Of a stretch of 64,000 nt of DNA, positions 23,564 to 35,389 are shown piece by piece. Under the pieces are notes generated by a model. The model had not been told where the DNA came from. It searched no databases and saw only the letters and a list, made by a program, of their open reading frames with translations. Location of the stretch: NCBI GenBank assembly GCA_039707655.1, contig CM077665.1, forward strand, positions 80,911,954 to 80,975,953, written 5' to 3'. The DNA comes from Elymus sibiricus. Its lineage: Eukaryota > Streptophyta > Magnoliopsida > Poales > Poaceae. The number at the start of each line of letters is the position of its first letter. Position 1 is the stretch's first letter. Both the position numbers and the translations under genes were made by a program.

Positions 23564-23979
23564 CTCCGCTCCCTCTTGCTGGATCAAGAAGGCGGAGATC
23601 GTCATCGAGGTGTACGTGTGCTGAACGCGGAGGTGCCGTCCGTTCAGCGCTAGATCGGAAGGACCGTGATCAGGATTGCGAGACGGTTCGTGATTAGGGT
23701 CGCGAGACGGTTCGTGATTTGATCGCGGGACGGATCGTGATGGGATCGCGGGACGGATCGTGATTGGATCGCGAGACGGATCGTGATTGGATCGCGGGAC
23801 GCTCGGCGATTTGGATCGCGAAGACGTTCGACTACATCAACCGTGTTTCTCAACGCTTACCGCTTAGCGATCTACAAGGGTATGTAGATCCACTCTCCCT
23901 CTCGTAGATTCTCATCACCATGGATAGATCTTGCGTGTGCGTAGGAAATTTTTTGTTTCCCATGAAACATTCCCCAACA
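23564..23979 (+). repeat. E2 shared LTR, right part
   Basis: Continues 13821-15324 after the E3 insertion and its TSD, ending attccccaaca before the PBS of copy 2. The joined LTR is about 1.92 kb. Confidence 0.88.
23668..23815 (+). repeat. Short tandem repeat in the Angela LTR, about 23 bp period
   Basis: About six units of the form tcgcgggacggatcgtgatt with alternating agacgg/gggacgg and ttcgtg/atcgtg variants. Three units remain in the truncated LTR at 8531-8615. Confidence 0.8.
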
Positions 23980-23980
23980 G

Positions 23981-23992
23981 TGGTATCAGAGC
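23981..23992 (+). other. Primer binding site of Angela copy 2
   Basis: tggtatcagagc directly after the shared LTR, as in copy 1. Confidence 0.92.
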
Positions 23993-25229
23993 TAGGTCTA
24001 TGTGTAGATGAGATCTCGAGTAGAAACACAAAGGAGTTTGTGGGCGTTGATATTCAGATTGCTTCCTCCCTTGGTCTTTTCTTGATTCGGCGGTATTGTG
24101 GGATGAAGCGGCCCAGACCAACATTACTCGTACGCTTACGAGAGACCGGTTCCATCAACTGACATGTAACTTCGTTGCATAAAGATGACTGGCGGGTGTC
24201 TGTTTCTCCCACTTTAGTCGGATCGGATTTGACAAAGGCGGTCCTTGAGAAGGTTGAAAAGCAATTTTTGTATCACCGTTGTGGTTTTTGCGTAGGTAAG
24301 AATTGTTCTTGCTAGATACCCGTATTAGCCACGTAAAACTTGCAACAACAATTAGAGGACGTCTAACTTGTTTTTGCAGGGTATGTTGTGATGTGATATG
24401 GCCAATTACATGATGAGATATATGTGATGTATGAGATGATCATGTATTGTATAGAATATCACGACTTGCATGTCGATGAGTACGGCAACCGGCAGGAGCC
24501 ATAGGGTTGTCTTTAATTATTTTCGCCATTTTTGCTTTACTTTATCGTTATGAGTTAGCAATAGTCGTGGAAGCAACAGTCGGTGCGACAACCTCATGGC
24601 GACACATTGATGGAGATCAAGATGATGTAGATCATGGTGTCACGCCGGTGACGATGGAGATCATGCCGGTGCTTTGAAAATGGAGATCAAAAGCACAAGT
24701 TCATGGCCATATCATGTCACTTATGATTTGCATGTGATGTTAATCCTTTTATGCATCTTATTTTGCTTAGGACGACGGTAGCATTATAAGGTGATCCCTC
24801 ACTTAAATTTCAAGATAACTTGTGTTCTCCCCGAGTATGCACCGTTGCGAAAGTTCGTCGTTTCGAGACACCACGTGATGATCGGGTGTGATAGACTCTA
24901 CGTTCGCATACAACGGGTGCAAGCCAGTGTTGCACGTGCGGAACACTCAGGTTAAACTTGACGAGCCTAGCATGTACAGACATTGCCTCGGAACACAGGA
25001 GACCGAAAGGTCGAACATGAGTCATATAGTAGATATGATCAACATGAAGATGTTCACCATTGAAACCACCTCAACTCACGTGATGATCGGACTTGAGTTG
25101 GTGGATTTGGATCATGTGACACTCGAATGACCGGAGGGATGTCAATTTGAGTGGGAGTTTTTTAGTAATATGATTAACTAAACTCATTATCATGAACATA
25201 GTCAAAATGTCTTTGCTAATTATGATGTA
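23993..25229 (+). other. Untranslated leader of Angela copy 2
   Basis: Almost identical to 8792-10029 with scattered substitutions. No ORF is supported. Confidence 0.7.
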
Positions 25230-26078
25230 GATTACTAGCTCGCGCTGTAGCTCCCTTGATTTTTTATATGTTCCTAGAGAAATAGAGTTGAAAGATGATG
25301 GTAGCAATAATGCGGACTAGGTCTGTGATCTGAGGATTGTCCTCATAGCTTCACAGAAGGCTTATGTCCTTAATGCACCGCTCGGTGCGCCACCCCCTCT
25401 AGCGTCGTCTGTAGATGTTGTGAACGTCTGACATGCACGTTTTGATGACTACTTGATAGTTCAGTGCGTCATGCATTACGGCTTAGAATTGAGGCTCCAA
25501 AACATTTTGAACGTCACGGAACATATGAGATGTTCTAAGAGCTGAAATTGGGATCTCAGGCTCGTGCCCGTGTTGAGAGGTATGAGACCTCCAACAAGAT
25601 TCTTTGCCTGCAAGATGAAGGAGAATAGCTCAATCGGTGAGCTTGTGCTCAGATTGTCTGGGTGCTACAATCGCTTGAATCAAGTGGGAGTTTATCTTCC
25701 AGATAAGATAGTGATTGATATAGTTCTCCAAGTCACTGTCACTAAGCTACTAGAGCTTAGTGATGAACTATATAATGCCAGGGATGGAAATAATGATCCC
25801 CGAGCTATTTGCGATGTTTGACACCGCGAAGGTAGAAATCAAGAAGGAGCATCAAGTGTTGATGGTTAGTGAAACCACTAGTTTCGAGAAGGGCAAGGGC
25901 TAGGAGGGAAACTTCATGGATGGTAAGTCAGTTGTTGCTCCAGTGATGAAACCCAAGGTTGAACCCAAACCCGAGACTAAGTGCTTCTATTATGAGGAGA
26001 ACGGTCGCTGAAGCGGAACAACCCTAGATACTTGGTAGATAAGATGGCTGGCAACGTCAATAGAAGTATATTTGATAT
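25230..26078 (+). pseudogene. Gag remnant of Angela copy 2, truncated
   Basis: Matches copy 1 gag with the same major lesions, including the frameshift after the zinc-knuckle region (ggtcgctgaagcgg) and the stop in gggctaggagg. One further stop (gactagg near 25317) is private to this copy. It ends at the deletion junction with the terminal LTR bases. Everything from the protease onward is missing. Confidence 0.82.
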
Positions 26079-26091
26079 ACGTTCCCCAACA
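26079..26091 (+). repeat. Thirteen-base remnant of the terminal Angela LTR
   Basis: acgttccccaaca equals the last bases of the Angela LTR (8766-8778). It follows tttgatat of the internal region directly. The four bases acgt are shared by both sides of the junction. Confidence 0.65.
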
Positions 26092-26111
26092 AGAACCACA
26101 TCTGCGAAGAC

Positions 26112-28169
26112 TTATGCCGATGTCGTGGAAGGGGTTGGAGTAGACACTGGAGGTGCTGATGGAGCTGGTGGGACTGAAGGAGCTGCAGCAGGTGCTGATG
26201 AGGATGGTCTCAACTCTGAAGCTGGCACTGTCGTAGATCTGGCTTGATTCTTGAACTGAGTGCTGGGCCTGAGAGGGCGACTGTCATCATCATCGTTATC
26301 ATCCTCATCCTCTTAGGTGTGGGGAAGGGGTATTGAGTCCACCTCCTTCTTGAGCTCATCAACTGTCTTCGTCAGCCCATCCACCTTGTTGTTCAAAGTA
26401 TGAAACTTGTTTTCAACAATCCTTTCCAGACTCTTTTGGTTCTTCAAAATTTCCGTGATGTCATTCTGCATGCCTTGGATTGAGCTAAGTATGAGGTCCA
26501 ACTGCTCATTCCTTGTCCTTGGCACTGGAGCATTAGTGGCTCTGGCTGCCTCAGCTGCTGCCCGTGCAGTAGATGAAGTGGGATGATCTGGGTCCATCAC
26601 CACAACATTGTCCTCGAACTCTGGCTGGAGAGGCATATGTGGTCGATCAAGTGCATATACATTCTTTTCAAGCTTTGAGTTGATAAGCATATGAATATAT
26701 GGTGCATATCCACATGATCTTTTCTGATCAACAACAGTCCTCTTCACAGTCTCAACAATCAAGTCCATGACCCTGAATCTGGTGTGAAGGTCTACATGAT
26801 GCAGCATGTTTATGGAGTATCCTCGGATCATCTTGTCATCACCTGATTTGGGCATCAAAGTGTACCTCATGATGGTGTTGCTGGTGGTCAGTCCTGCCTG
26901 CAGATAGTATACTGAGCCAAACTTATGTGAATGCACATAGTCAGCGGGAATCTCCTTGTACATCGTCGCCATGGAATTATGATTCATCTTGGCCTCAGAA
27001 TACACATCCAAATCACCATCTTCTACCTGTGGGGCTCCTAAGATGGTAGCCCACTCTTCCACTGTGGATTCATACCTGACACCTTCTGTCATCCAGACAA
27101 TTCTACCATCTCCATAAAAATGAGCTGTGGAGTATAACTGCATGATCATCTCATCATTCCAAGGGGTAAACTCTCTACCAACAAATTCATCAATGTCAAT
27201 GGCCTTGAAGTTCTCTTGCACATGGGGAAAATAATCTTCATTCTTCTTAATGTAGTTCCAGTCTACATATCTCATATCACTCACAGCTGGGCTCTTGTCT
27301 AGCAAGACAGTCTAATAACAATCTTGCTGCTCCTTGGTGTGAAATCTAGGATCAACATCAGTCCTTCTCCTGGAGGCATAAGGATCATTTGCTCTCCATA
27401 GCCTCAGCCCTGAGTCTTTCCTCTTCTTCATGTCCTCAGCTATGGGATGAGTATCATCATGAGCTGGCAGATGGGGTCTAAGCTTCCTTATCACGGAAAC
27501 TTCTTCCTCTTCATCCATAATGGTAGATCTCTTGTTCTTGGCAGCAAGAGGGATATCTCTGGTGGTCCTCTTGGGCTTCTTGGGTGCTAAAGGCTTCTTG
27601 GGAGCAAATTTGGTGCTCTTAGCTGGTGCATCCTTGGGCATAGCATCTGCTAGAAGCTTCTTCTTCTTCTTGGGAGGAGCCTTGGCAGCTGGCTCTTCCA
27701 CTTCTTCCCCAGCTTCTGCTAAATCTTCATACATGGAAGTAGGTCTTCCAACAACATGAACAATTCTCTTCCTGCTTCTCTTCTTCTCAGCTGGCTTCTT
27801 GGGCATAGAGCTTCTGGCTGGCTCTATTGACATGGAAGCCCTAGCACTCTCTGGTGCTTTCATAGCCTCTGTGCTCGCATACTCCTTTCTCACTGTCCTC
27901 CTAGATGAGGTGGCTTCAGTTGCAGACTTCTTGGCAGCTCTGTCTGCTTTGTCTTGCCTTTGCTTGGCAAGAACCTCCTCTGGCACAAAATCAGAATCCT
28001 CTTCATCTGAGTTCAATTTCCTCCTGGCTCTTGTAGCAGCCTTAGGCAATCCATGAGAACTTGGGGTGCCTGGATCTTCTGAGGATGAGCTAGGCTTAGG
28101 ACTAGTGCCTGGATTTGCATCAATGCTAGGCTCTCTGGAGTCATTCTGACTATCACCTGAAGCTGACAT
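26112..28169 (-). pseudogene. Accessory ORF of E4, 685 codons with two in-frame stops
   Basis: A single frame from ATG 28169 (MSASGDSQNDSREPS) to TAA at 26112-26114, broken by TAG at 27312-27314 and TAA at 26313-26315. The N-terminal third is low-complexity, rich in serine, proline, alanine and lysine (KKPLAPKKPKRTTRD), and looks nuclear. The middle has a globular plant-transposon-protein pattern (EFVGREFTPWNDEMIMQLY, RYESTVEEWATILGAPQ). The part before the second stop is a coiled coil (LNNKVDGLTKTVDELKKEV). The end is acidic, then proline/serine/alanine rich. Just upstream, tccattcacag/ggacagtATG looks like a splice acceptor, so a 5' intron is likely. It resembles the E1 accessory ORF in type, not closely in sequence. 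Its function is unknown. Confidence 0.7.
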
Positions 28170-28238
28170 ACTGTCCCTGTGAATGGAGTATAGAAGAGCA
28201 GAAAGGTTGAGCATCACAAAAACACAGACATTTTTCAA

Positions 28239-29850
28239 AATTTATACTCAGAAACTTTGGGTATGAACTACTGCAAAATGTATTTCGGTAACACCGGGTT
28301 GAATTTTTTGGAGTCACCGAGACTGACCACTTGCTTTAATAGAAACTTGGGCAGCCTTTTCGGTGTAACCGAAAAGAACTACCCGGTCTCACCGAAGTGG
28401 TTCTCGGAAACCCTAAAAACTGAATCGGTGGAACCGATTCTATCAACTCGGTGTCACCGAGATGCATGTTGCGGGAGTTCAGATCCAGAATTTCCTCGTT
28501 TTCTAACCTATGGAGATTTCTTGTGGGATAGATCGTTTGCACACTATGGAATATAGACGAAAACATCCTAATGCGCTTGAATCGGACATGGAACGCATGA
28601 GGGGCCGGATTCATACCCTAGCTTGGTGATGAATCCGCTACGGCGGCGACGACGGTGGAGATTTCCGTCGACGGCGAGGATCCCAACGGCGAAGGCGCTC
28701 GGGGAGGCAAGGGCGACGACCAAAGGGTCCTGGTGCGGCAGCTTAGGGTTGGGGACTTGGCGTTTGAAGATGAAATTTCAAAACGTCGGGTCCGCCAGAT
28801 TAAGTACCCTTCACTGTCGGTGTCACTGATACTAAAATTTTGATGTCACCGAGTTCCTCTACTGTCAGTTGACAGTGAAACTCAATGAAGCCGAGATTAT
28901 GGTATTGGTGGTACCGAGGTGCAAAGACAGATCAACCCTAGGCATTCGGTGGAACCGAGATTTTCTGGTTGGTTACACCGAGTTGCACTTTAGGGAGGTT
29001 TTGGAGGTCAGCCTTGACGGAACGGTACTCCGGGTGCTCCTCACACAGAGGGTTCCACAAGTGCTTGTTCAAGTTTTTGTGATGTAGCATGAATAGAACT
29101 TGAGGTGAGAAAGCATAGATAGCTAGAGAGGGGTCCTAGGCATTCTTGTATATCCAATTGGCAAAAGAAAAACAAAAGCCAAATAGCTACAATTGGATAT
29201 CCTCGAATGAGCAAAGATATGCAGACCAACATGCTCACACAATAAGATATCAAATAAAATCATGGCAAACATGCACAAACATTCTAGCATCTATCAAGCA
29301 CTTGGGCGATGACGTAGTCATCTATATATGAGTATATTGACTTAGGAGCCAAGTAAGAATACTTGATCATAGGTCATACTCATCGTTTAAGCACAAGTGG
29401 GGTTGCCACTTTTACATAAAGCATTTAATGTTGTCACATTCTAAGAGATGCTTTAACTCAAGTCTTATAGTAAAGCTCCCCCTTGATGTGACATCCCCCC
29501 TAAGAGGGATAAACTAACCTTGGGTTTTGTCGTAGAAGACTTCATGTGGGTGATGTAGTGGTGGATGCTCATAGTTGATGAAGATCATCTTGAGTTGGGA
29601 GCTATTCTTTTTGTTTCTTACTCTCCCCACCTACATGGGTTAGTCCCAAACACAAGAGACAAATACAAGGATATCTATGGACATGGAGTGCAAAGCATAC
29701 ATGATGATGTCTATGGATTCATTAATTACCTTGTCCCTTGCTTACCTTTGAGGGAATGTGTGACTCCTTGAACTATTGCATAATGTTGATGTTGATTGCA
29801 ACTAGTCCTTGCCAATAATGAATGTGAGTGAATTTCATTGGCGGAGTCAC
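28239..29850 (-). other. E4 region with a cluster of short palindromes, no supported ORF
   Basis: Between the accessory ORF and the gag remnant. From 28282 to 28995 there are repeated small palindromes of the form TCGGTnnnACCGA, for example 28356-28376 with nine-base arms, 28422-28440 and 28447-28461. The segment 28628-28760 is GC-rich. A purine-rich minus-strand run atcaagggggagct lies near 29476-29489 and resembles a PPT. Confidence 0.6.
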
Positions 29851-30408
29851 CCCTCAAGAACTTCTCTAGTTCTTCTTCTTGGGGACCCACATCAAGTTGA
29901 TGGGAATCCTCAGTGTTGAAGTGGCACTTGTAGAAGTTGAGCTTGTAGAAGCCTTGGGAACTCACTTGACCAAAGCTTGGGATTCGTATTCATATGAGTC
30001 AATCTCCTCTTGATGCTTGTCCTTGCCCTTGAGCTTGTGATCTTGTGGTGGAAGGTCATCTCGAGCTTTTATTCCCTTGGGAAGAGTATGTTCATACTTC
30101 TCCCTTTGAGGAACAAACTTGGGCTTGGGGTATGGACCTTCTTCCCATTCAACTCCATTTGCATTGAAGTAGCCAAAGCCATGGTTCTTCCGGTATCCTC
30201 CGTGCTTGCGTACAATTTCCTCAAATTACTTACACCCGGCAAGACTTTTGAAGATACCCTTTTCTATAATCCCTTTCAATAGATCATTTTCTTGCTCAAG
30301 TGTAACTTGGCTAATAGAATCGTTAGTGGAATCAATAGAACTACTAGAAGCAATATCATTTGATTTATCATTTTTATTGCTACTAGTTGAAGAATCTTTC
30401 TTGCCTTT
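29851..30408 (-). pseudogene. C-terminal gag-region remnant of E4, left of the E5 insertion
   Basis: Continues in minus orientation the coding region interrupted at 39705. Recognisable pieces are QVTLEQENDLLKGIIEKG, a lysine-rich KDKSND segment and VPKASTSSTSTSATST. At least three stops or shifts are present. No RT follows. Confidence 0.6.
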
Positions 30409-30879
30409 TGAGGGAGTCCTGGTTTAAGGGGTCCTCGGGAGGCCGACCTATTTCTCATGGGCCGGACTATATGGGCCACTTGCTGAGCATTGGATGGACC
30501 GAAGACCCTGTCTTGAGGAAGGAAGCTTCGAGAATCGTGGCGTATCCTCCACGTTTTGAGTAGTGAATAGGCATGTTTATCCCTTCGACGTGTAACCGAC
30601 CATGTGTAAACCCTAGGTACCCTCGGCGTCTATATAAGCCGGAGGGTTTTAGGTTGTAGAAAAAAGAGAACTCATCTAGGGTTTTAGTCATTCGATCTCG
30701 AGGTAGATCAACTCTGTAACCCTCATACCATCAATATAATCAAGCAGGACGTAGGGTATTACCTCCATAGGAGGGCCCGAACCTGGGTAAACATCGTCTC
30801 CCTCTTCTCCTGTTACCATCGATTCTAGTCTCACAGCTCGGGACCCCGTACCCGAGATCCGCCGGTTTTGACACCGACA
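30409..30879 (+). repeat. E5 5' LTR
   Basis: 471 bp with a TATA-like tctatataagccgg near 30630 and a run of atcaatataatcaagcagga further on, typical of the family. Confidence 0.93.
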
Positions 30880-30880
30880 T

Positions 30881-30898
30881 TGGTGCTTTCATTGAGAG
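30881..30898 (+). other. E5 primer binding site
   Basis: tggtgctttcattgagag, one base after the LTR. It ends in the CCA complement TGG. I cannot assign the tRNA with certainty. Confidence 0.7.
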
Positions 30899-30924
30899 TT
30901 CCGCTATGATCGCCAAAGGAATTG

Positions 30925-33900
30925 ATGGCTCGCCTTGTCATCAACGAAGAGGTTCACAATACGGACACTTTCGTCCCCGGACAGATCTTCGCTTTCGGCA
31001 GCATTGTGCTGCACGCCGACCCGACCGGCCATCTAGGCCGTGTCGGAAGCTTCGGCCCTGATCAAGAGGTCAGATTCGGGAACCTAGAGTTCTCCGTGGA
31101 TTCTCAGGGCGATCTGTCACTAACCGGGCTCGCGGTCTTGCCTGCCACGCCCGAAGACTCTGAGGCTTTAACCTCGGATCCATCTTTCGGTCCCGCCCAC
31201 GGGATCTACCCGGGCAATGACCCAACTTTCAGTCCGGACCCGGCCATAGTGCCAGACGTCCGGACACCTGTTCTTACCGAACACTCTCCCCGCACGGACG
31301 CGTCGGAGGTTAACTTCGGAAGCTCCGAGCAGGCCGACCCGATCGAGCTCTCGATACTCAACGAGGACCTAGATCGGATCTCGTCGATGAAGATTACCGA
31401 TGACCCAACCCAGATGTGTTCTCAGATCGTGCTCAAGGCGGGTCAGGACGAATTTTTCGTCCCACCCACCACCCACTTGGTAGCCACTGTCGAGGATTTA
31501 ACCGACATGTTGGACTATGCCTCCGAGGAGGCAGAATACATGGATGAGGAGGATCGCGCCCTCACCCCCGTTAACACCGGGCGGTGGACTGCCACCTCCA
31601 CATATGACGTCTACATGGTGGACACTCCGAAAAACGATGGCGACAAATCGGATGAAGCGCCGTCAAGACGCCGAAAGCCGCATAAATGGTCGAAAGGAAA
31701 AAAAGGGAAGAAAAGCTATCGACGGCACCGGGGACGGAGACACCCCGGAAGACCTCGGCGATCCCGAAATCCCCAAACACCCGCTAGAGGGTCAGGAGAG
31801 GCCGGAAGACCGGCGCAACCCCGACGATCTAAATGATTCTGAGGACGACAATTACCTCCCCCCTGTCGAGGAGGAGGACATCCCGGAAGCCAATGACTTC
31901 GCCATCCCCGATAATCTTGAAGATCAGGAACTGTTCAGGCAACAGCTGATAGCCATGGCCCGCAGCCTGAAAGCAAAAGAACGGCAGCTTAAAGCCAAAC
32001 AAGACGACCTCAACGATCGATGGACGAGAGTCCTCTCAGCTGAGGAAGGATACGGTACCGGTCTATCAGACCAACCTAAGAGCTATCCGCGCAGAAGGCT
32101 GCTGCCACAATTCGATGACGAGCTCACTGATATGCCGTCTCCCAAACATACCCCATACGACAAGCCAGACCGCCCTCCTCGAGGACGGGACAGAACGGCT
32201 GACGACGCCGGCTATAGGCCGACGATACCCCGCAGACGGGGAAAAGAGTCACTAGAGCCCGATGACAGGTTCGACCTGCGACACGACCTGGACTACAGAG
32301 TAGGTCATACGTGATCCATCTACGGATCCAGAGGATGGTCACCCGATAGATGGGAAGGGTACCGGCCTTGGCTCGACCGCAACAATAAAGGTCGGGAACT
32401 AAACCGGGCTAGGACAGACGCCGATCACCGGCGCGACATAGCTCGGGTCAGAGGCGCTGCCCACCCACTGTGCTTCACGGATGAGGTGATGCAGCATCAG
32501 TTCCCGGAAGGGTTTAAACCCGTAAACATAGAACAATACGATGGGACAACTGACCCAACCGTATGGATCGAGGATTTCCTCCTCCACATCCACATGGCGC
32601 GAGGAGACGACCTCCATGCCATCAAGTACCTGCCCCTGAAGCTTAAGGGGCCAGCTCGGCACTGGTTAAATAGCCTTCCCGAAAACTCCATTGGGTGCTG
32701 GGAGGATCTAGAAGACGCATTCCGATCTAACTTCCAGGGCACCTATGATCGGCCGCCGGACTCCTCCGACCTAAGCAACATCGTCCAGAACCCAGGAGAA
32801 TCCGCGCGGCTATTCTGGAATCGGTTCTTGACCAAGAAAAACCAGATAGTTGACTGCCCGGACGCCGAAGCAATAGCCTCTTTCAGGCACAATATTCGGG
32901 ATGAGTGGCTGGCTCGTCAGCTCGGCCAGGATAAACCAAGGACAATGTCCGCCCTTACATCACTCATGACTCGCTTTTGCGCGGGCGAGGATAACTGGCT
33001 AGCAAGACGTAGCCACAACCCCGAAGACCCCGGAGCCTCTGAAGTTCGGGATGGAAACGGTAAACCAAAGCGCAACAAGAATAAGCGCCGGCACAATAAT
33101 AGTGATGCCGATGACACAGCCGTCAACGCCGGCTTCCGCAACTCCCGGCCTGGGCAGCGGAAGAAGCCTCCTAAAGGCAATCGCGACGGACCAACCCCGC
33201 TGGACAAGATCATGGAGAGGCCTTGCCAGATCCATGGCACTCAAGAGAAGCCCGCCAACCACACCAACCGTAACTGTTGGGTATTCAAACAGGCCGGCAA
33301 GCTCGCATCCGAGGACCAAGGCAAGAGCCCACGCAGCGAGGACGAGGATGAACCCCGCGGTCCGATCGGTGGCGGACAAAAGAAATTCCCTCCAGAGGTA
33401 AAAACAGTAAATATGATATACGCCACTCATATACCCAAAAAGGAGAGGAAGCGCGCCCTTCGAGAGGTCGACACCGTAGAGCCTGTAGCCCCGAAGTATA
33501 ACCCATGGTCGGCATACCCGATCACCTTCGATCGACGTGACCACCCGACCAGTATCCGTCATGGGGGTTCGGCCGCCCTCGTCCTAGACCCCATCATAGA
33601 CGGGTATCACCTCACTAAAGTCCTAATGGACGGAGGAAGTAGCCTCAATATTATTTACTCAGACACGGTGAAAAAGATGGGCATAGATCCGTCAAGGATC
33701 AAACCCAGCAACACTACCTTTAAAGGAGTGATCCCAGGCGTCGAAGCCCGGTGCACGGGCTCTGTGAGCCTGGAAGTAGTGTTCGGCTCGCCCGATAACT
33801 TCCGAAGCGAGGACTTGATCTTCGACATCGTACCTTTCCGCAGCGGCTATCACGCCCTGCTCGGCCGTACAGCGTTCGCTCGCTTTAATGCCATCCCACA

Positions 33901-34126
33901 CTACGCATACCTCAAGCTCAAAATGCCCGGCCCCAAAGGGGTCATTACTGTCAATGGCAACACAGAGCGCTCTCTCCGAACTGAGGAACATGCGTTGGCC
34001 TTGGCGGCCGAATTCCATTACACTGATGATCGGCAAACGCCGACATCTGCTGTAAAAGCACGTAAGGCTGGGAAGCGAGCTCGGTCTCAACCTGAAGTAC
34101 CAGAACCTTCTTCTCCCCATAAATAG
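30925..34126 (+). pseudogene. Gag-protease polyprotein of E5 with one frameshift and one stop
   Basis: The first part (ATG 30925, MARLVINEEVHN) is an acidic N-terminal domain open to 31836. A frameshift near 31690-31720 moves the coding frame into the one open to 32311, which carries a coiled coil (SLKAKERQLKAKQDDLNDR). TGA at 32312-32314 interrupts it, and the same frame then stays open from 32315 to 34126. That last part holds the retrotransposon Gag domain (LPLKLKGPARHWLNSLPENS, about residues 50-70 from 32486), a basic linker, and a retropepsin-like domain with VLMDGGSSLNIIYSD and ALLGRTAFARF. The active site reads DGGS, as in related plant elements. No RT follows; the stop at 34124-34126 ends the polyprotein. 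Confidence 0.85.
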
Positions 34127-35389
34127 GGATTCGCCCCCCATCGCACAACCCTAGAACCGGCAAAGTACGTGCCGAGGAGGCACAACTTCGCGCTCAAAAT
34201 TCCATGGGCAGCGGAGGGGAAAAATTATCAAAGGGTAAGTGTTCGGTTGGACCGAACTATCACCATCAAAACGTCTTCGGACACACTACATGTACCATAA
34301 AGTACCTGCTAAGGCATAAAGCTCATTCACACTTCGGCGACTTCTCAAGATCTTTCTCCAAAGTCCGCTCGCCGAACAGCAAAACCCATAGCGGTATACA
34401 ACTCCTTAGGAGACGCAGGAGCGGACAAACGACAGGGCACATCGAGGACGTCACGTCACCCATCGAAGACCCCTGGTATAACCCCTCCTGTAAGGTTTAT
34501 ATTTCATTTTTAAATACCTGTAAACAGTTGCATCGGCAATTTGAATAATAAAGAGTTGTTGAGTAAAATACAGATATATCATATATGATCGCTTTGTTGT
34601 CTTTTTTTTGGCACACTCTCTATTTTCTCCCTCTTCTTGCGAACCTGTTTGGTATACTTTACGATGCAACCGGCTAATAGACCGGGGGCTCGAACTTAAA
34701 AAATCGCCCTAAGCACAACTGATTTTGCGTTCGGCGTCTTGGAATTCCGCTTTATATGCATTGGTTCCGAACTATGTATTGGGTCAATAGTTGGGTTGCC
34801 CGGCTCCTGTGCTTGCCCCTTTACGTTCCGCTCGTTCGGCTAAAAGGGCAAAGGGAGAACCGCTGCGATTGTGCTTCCGGCTAGCCTGGTCAAGCACCTC
34901 AGCGGAGAAAGCTGAAAACTGACTATCATAGTATGCGAGAACCGGTCTGCGAATCCGAGCTTAAATAAACCTCGTTAGAGGTTATCCCGTGTCATGCGAT
35001 GGGTTTGGTATTAGTACAAACCATGTGATATCGGCTTTGGCCGCGGTTCATCCGAACATCACAAACCCCTAGGGGCTAGTCATCAGCCCCCCGCACTCCT
35101 TTCTCGCGCCCCTACGGGTAAGTGAAAGCAATAAAGCATTATGGTCCGATTGCCTTGTTCGCTCCACACTACCGCCTTCGGGTACCGATAGCTCGGCTAA
35201 GGGTCACAGTGCGTTGGCAGAGACACCCCGCGTAGTATCTACACGGGGCTGAAGCCGACGACTTGCAACTTTCAGTTTCAACGGCCACACAGGAGTTATA
35301 AAGGATGCAAAACACGAAAGACATGATAAACCATGCATCTTAAATATAAACGCGTTAAAAGGTCTTCGGACATATTACAACGCATTTAC
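34127..35389 (+). other. E5 non-coding spacer between protease and antisense gene
   Basis: 1.26 kb without a supported ORF, where RT would start in an autonomous relative. A purine-rich gaccgggggctcg at about 34680-34692 resembles the terminal PPT core cgggggct. Confidence 0.7.

Larger units (their letters stand above)
8531..26091 (+). mobile_element. E2: Angela-type Ty1/copia element in tandem form (LTR-internal-LTR-internal), interrupted by E3
   Basis: Order: 5' LTR remnant 8531-8778, internal region 1 8779-13820, shared LTR 13821-15324 plus 23564-23979, internal region 2 23980-26078, and the last 13 bases of a terminal LTR (26079-26091). The LTR start (ttggaaatatgccctagagg) and the PBS are those I know from Angela/BARE/WIS. 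The two internal copies are close to identical where both exist and share disabling lesions in gag. The element sits within E4, 20 bp past the stop codon of the E4 accessory ORF. The TSD should be agaac (26092-26096); the partner is left of the window. Confidence 0.85.

Noticed and set aside
28623..28843. Host gene exon in the GC-rich patch of E4
   Set aside because: The plus-strand ORFs are short and arginine/glycine-rich, without domain or splice support. The patch fits the leader of the accessory ORF of E4.
33692..34141. 149-codon minus ORF and other long minus ORFs over 32900-33560
   Set aside because: Shadows of the E5 gag-protease frame on the opposite strand.
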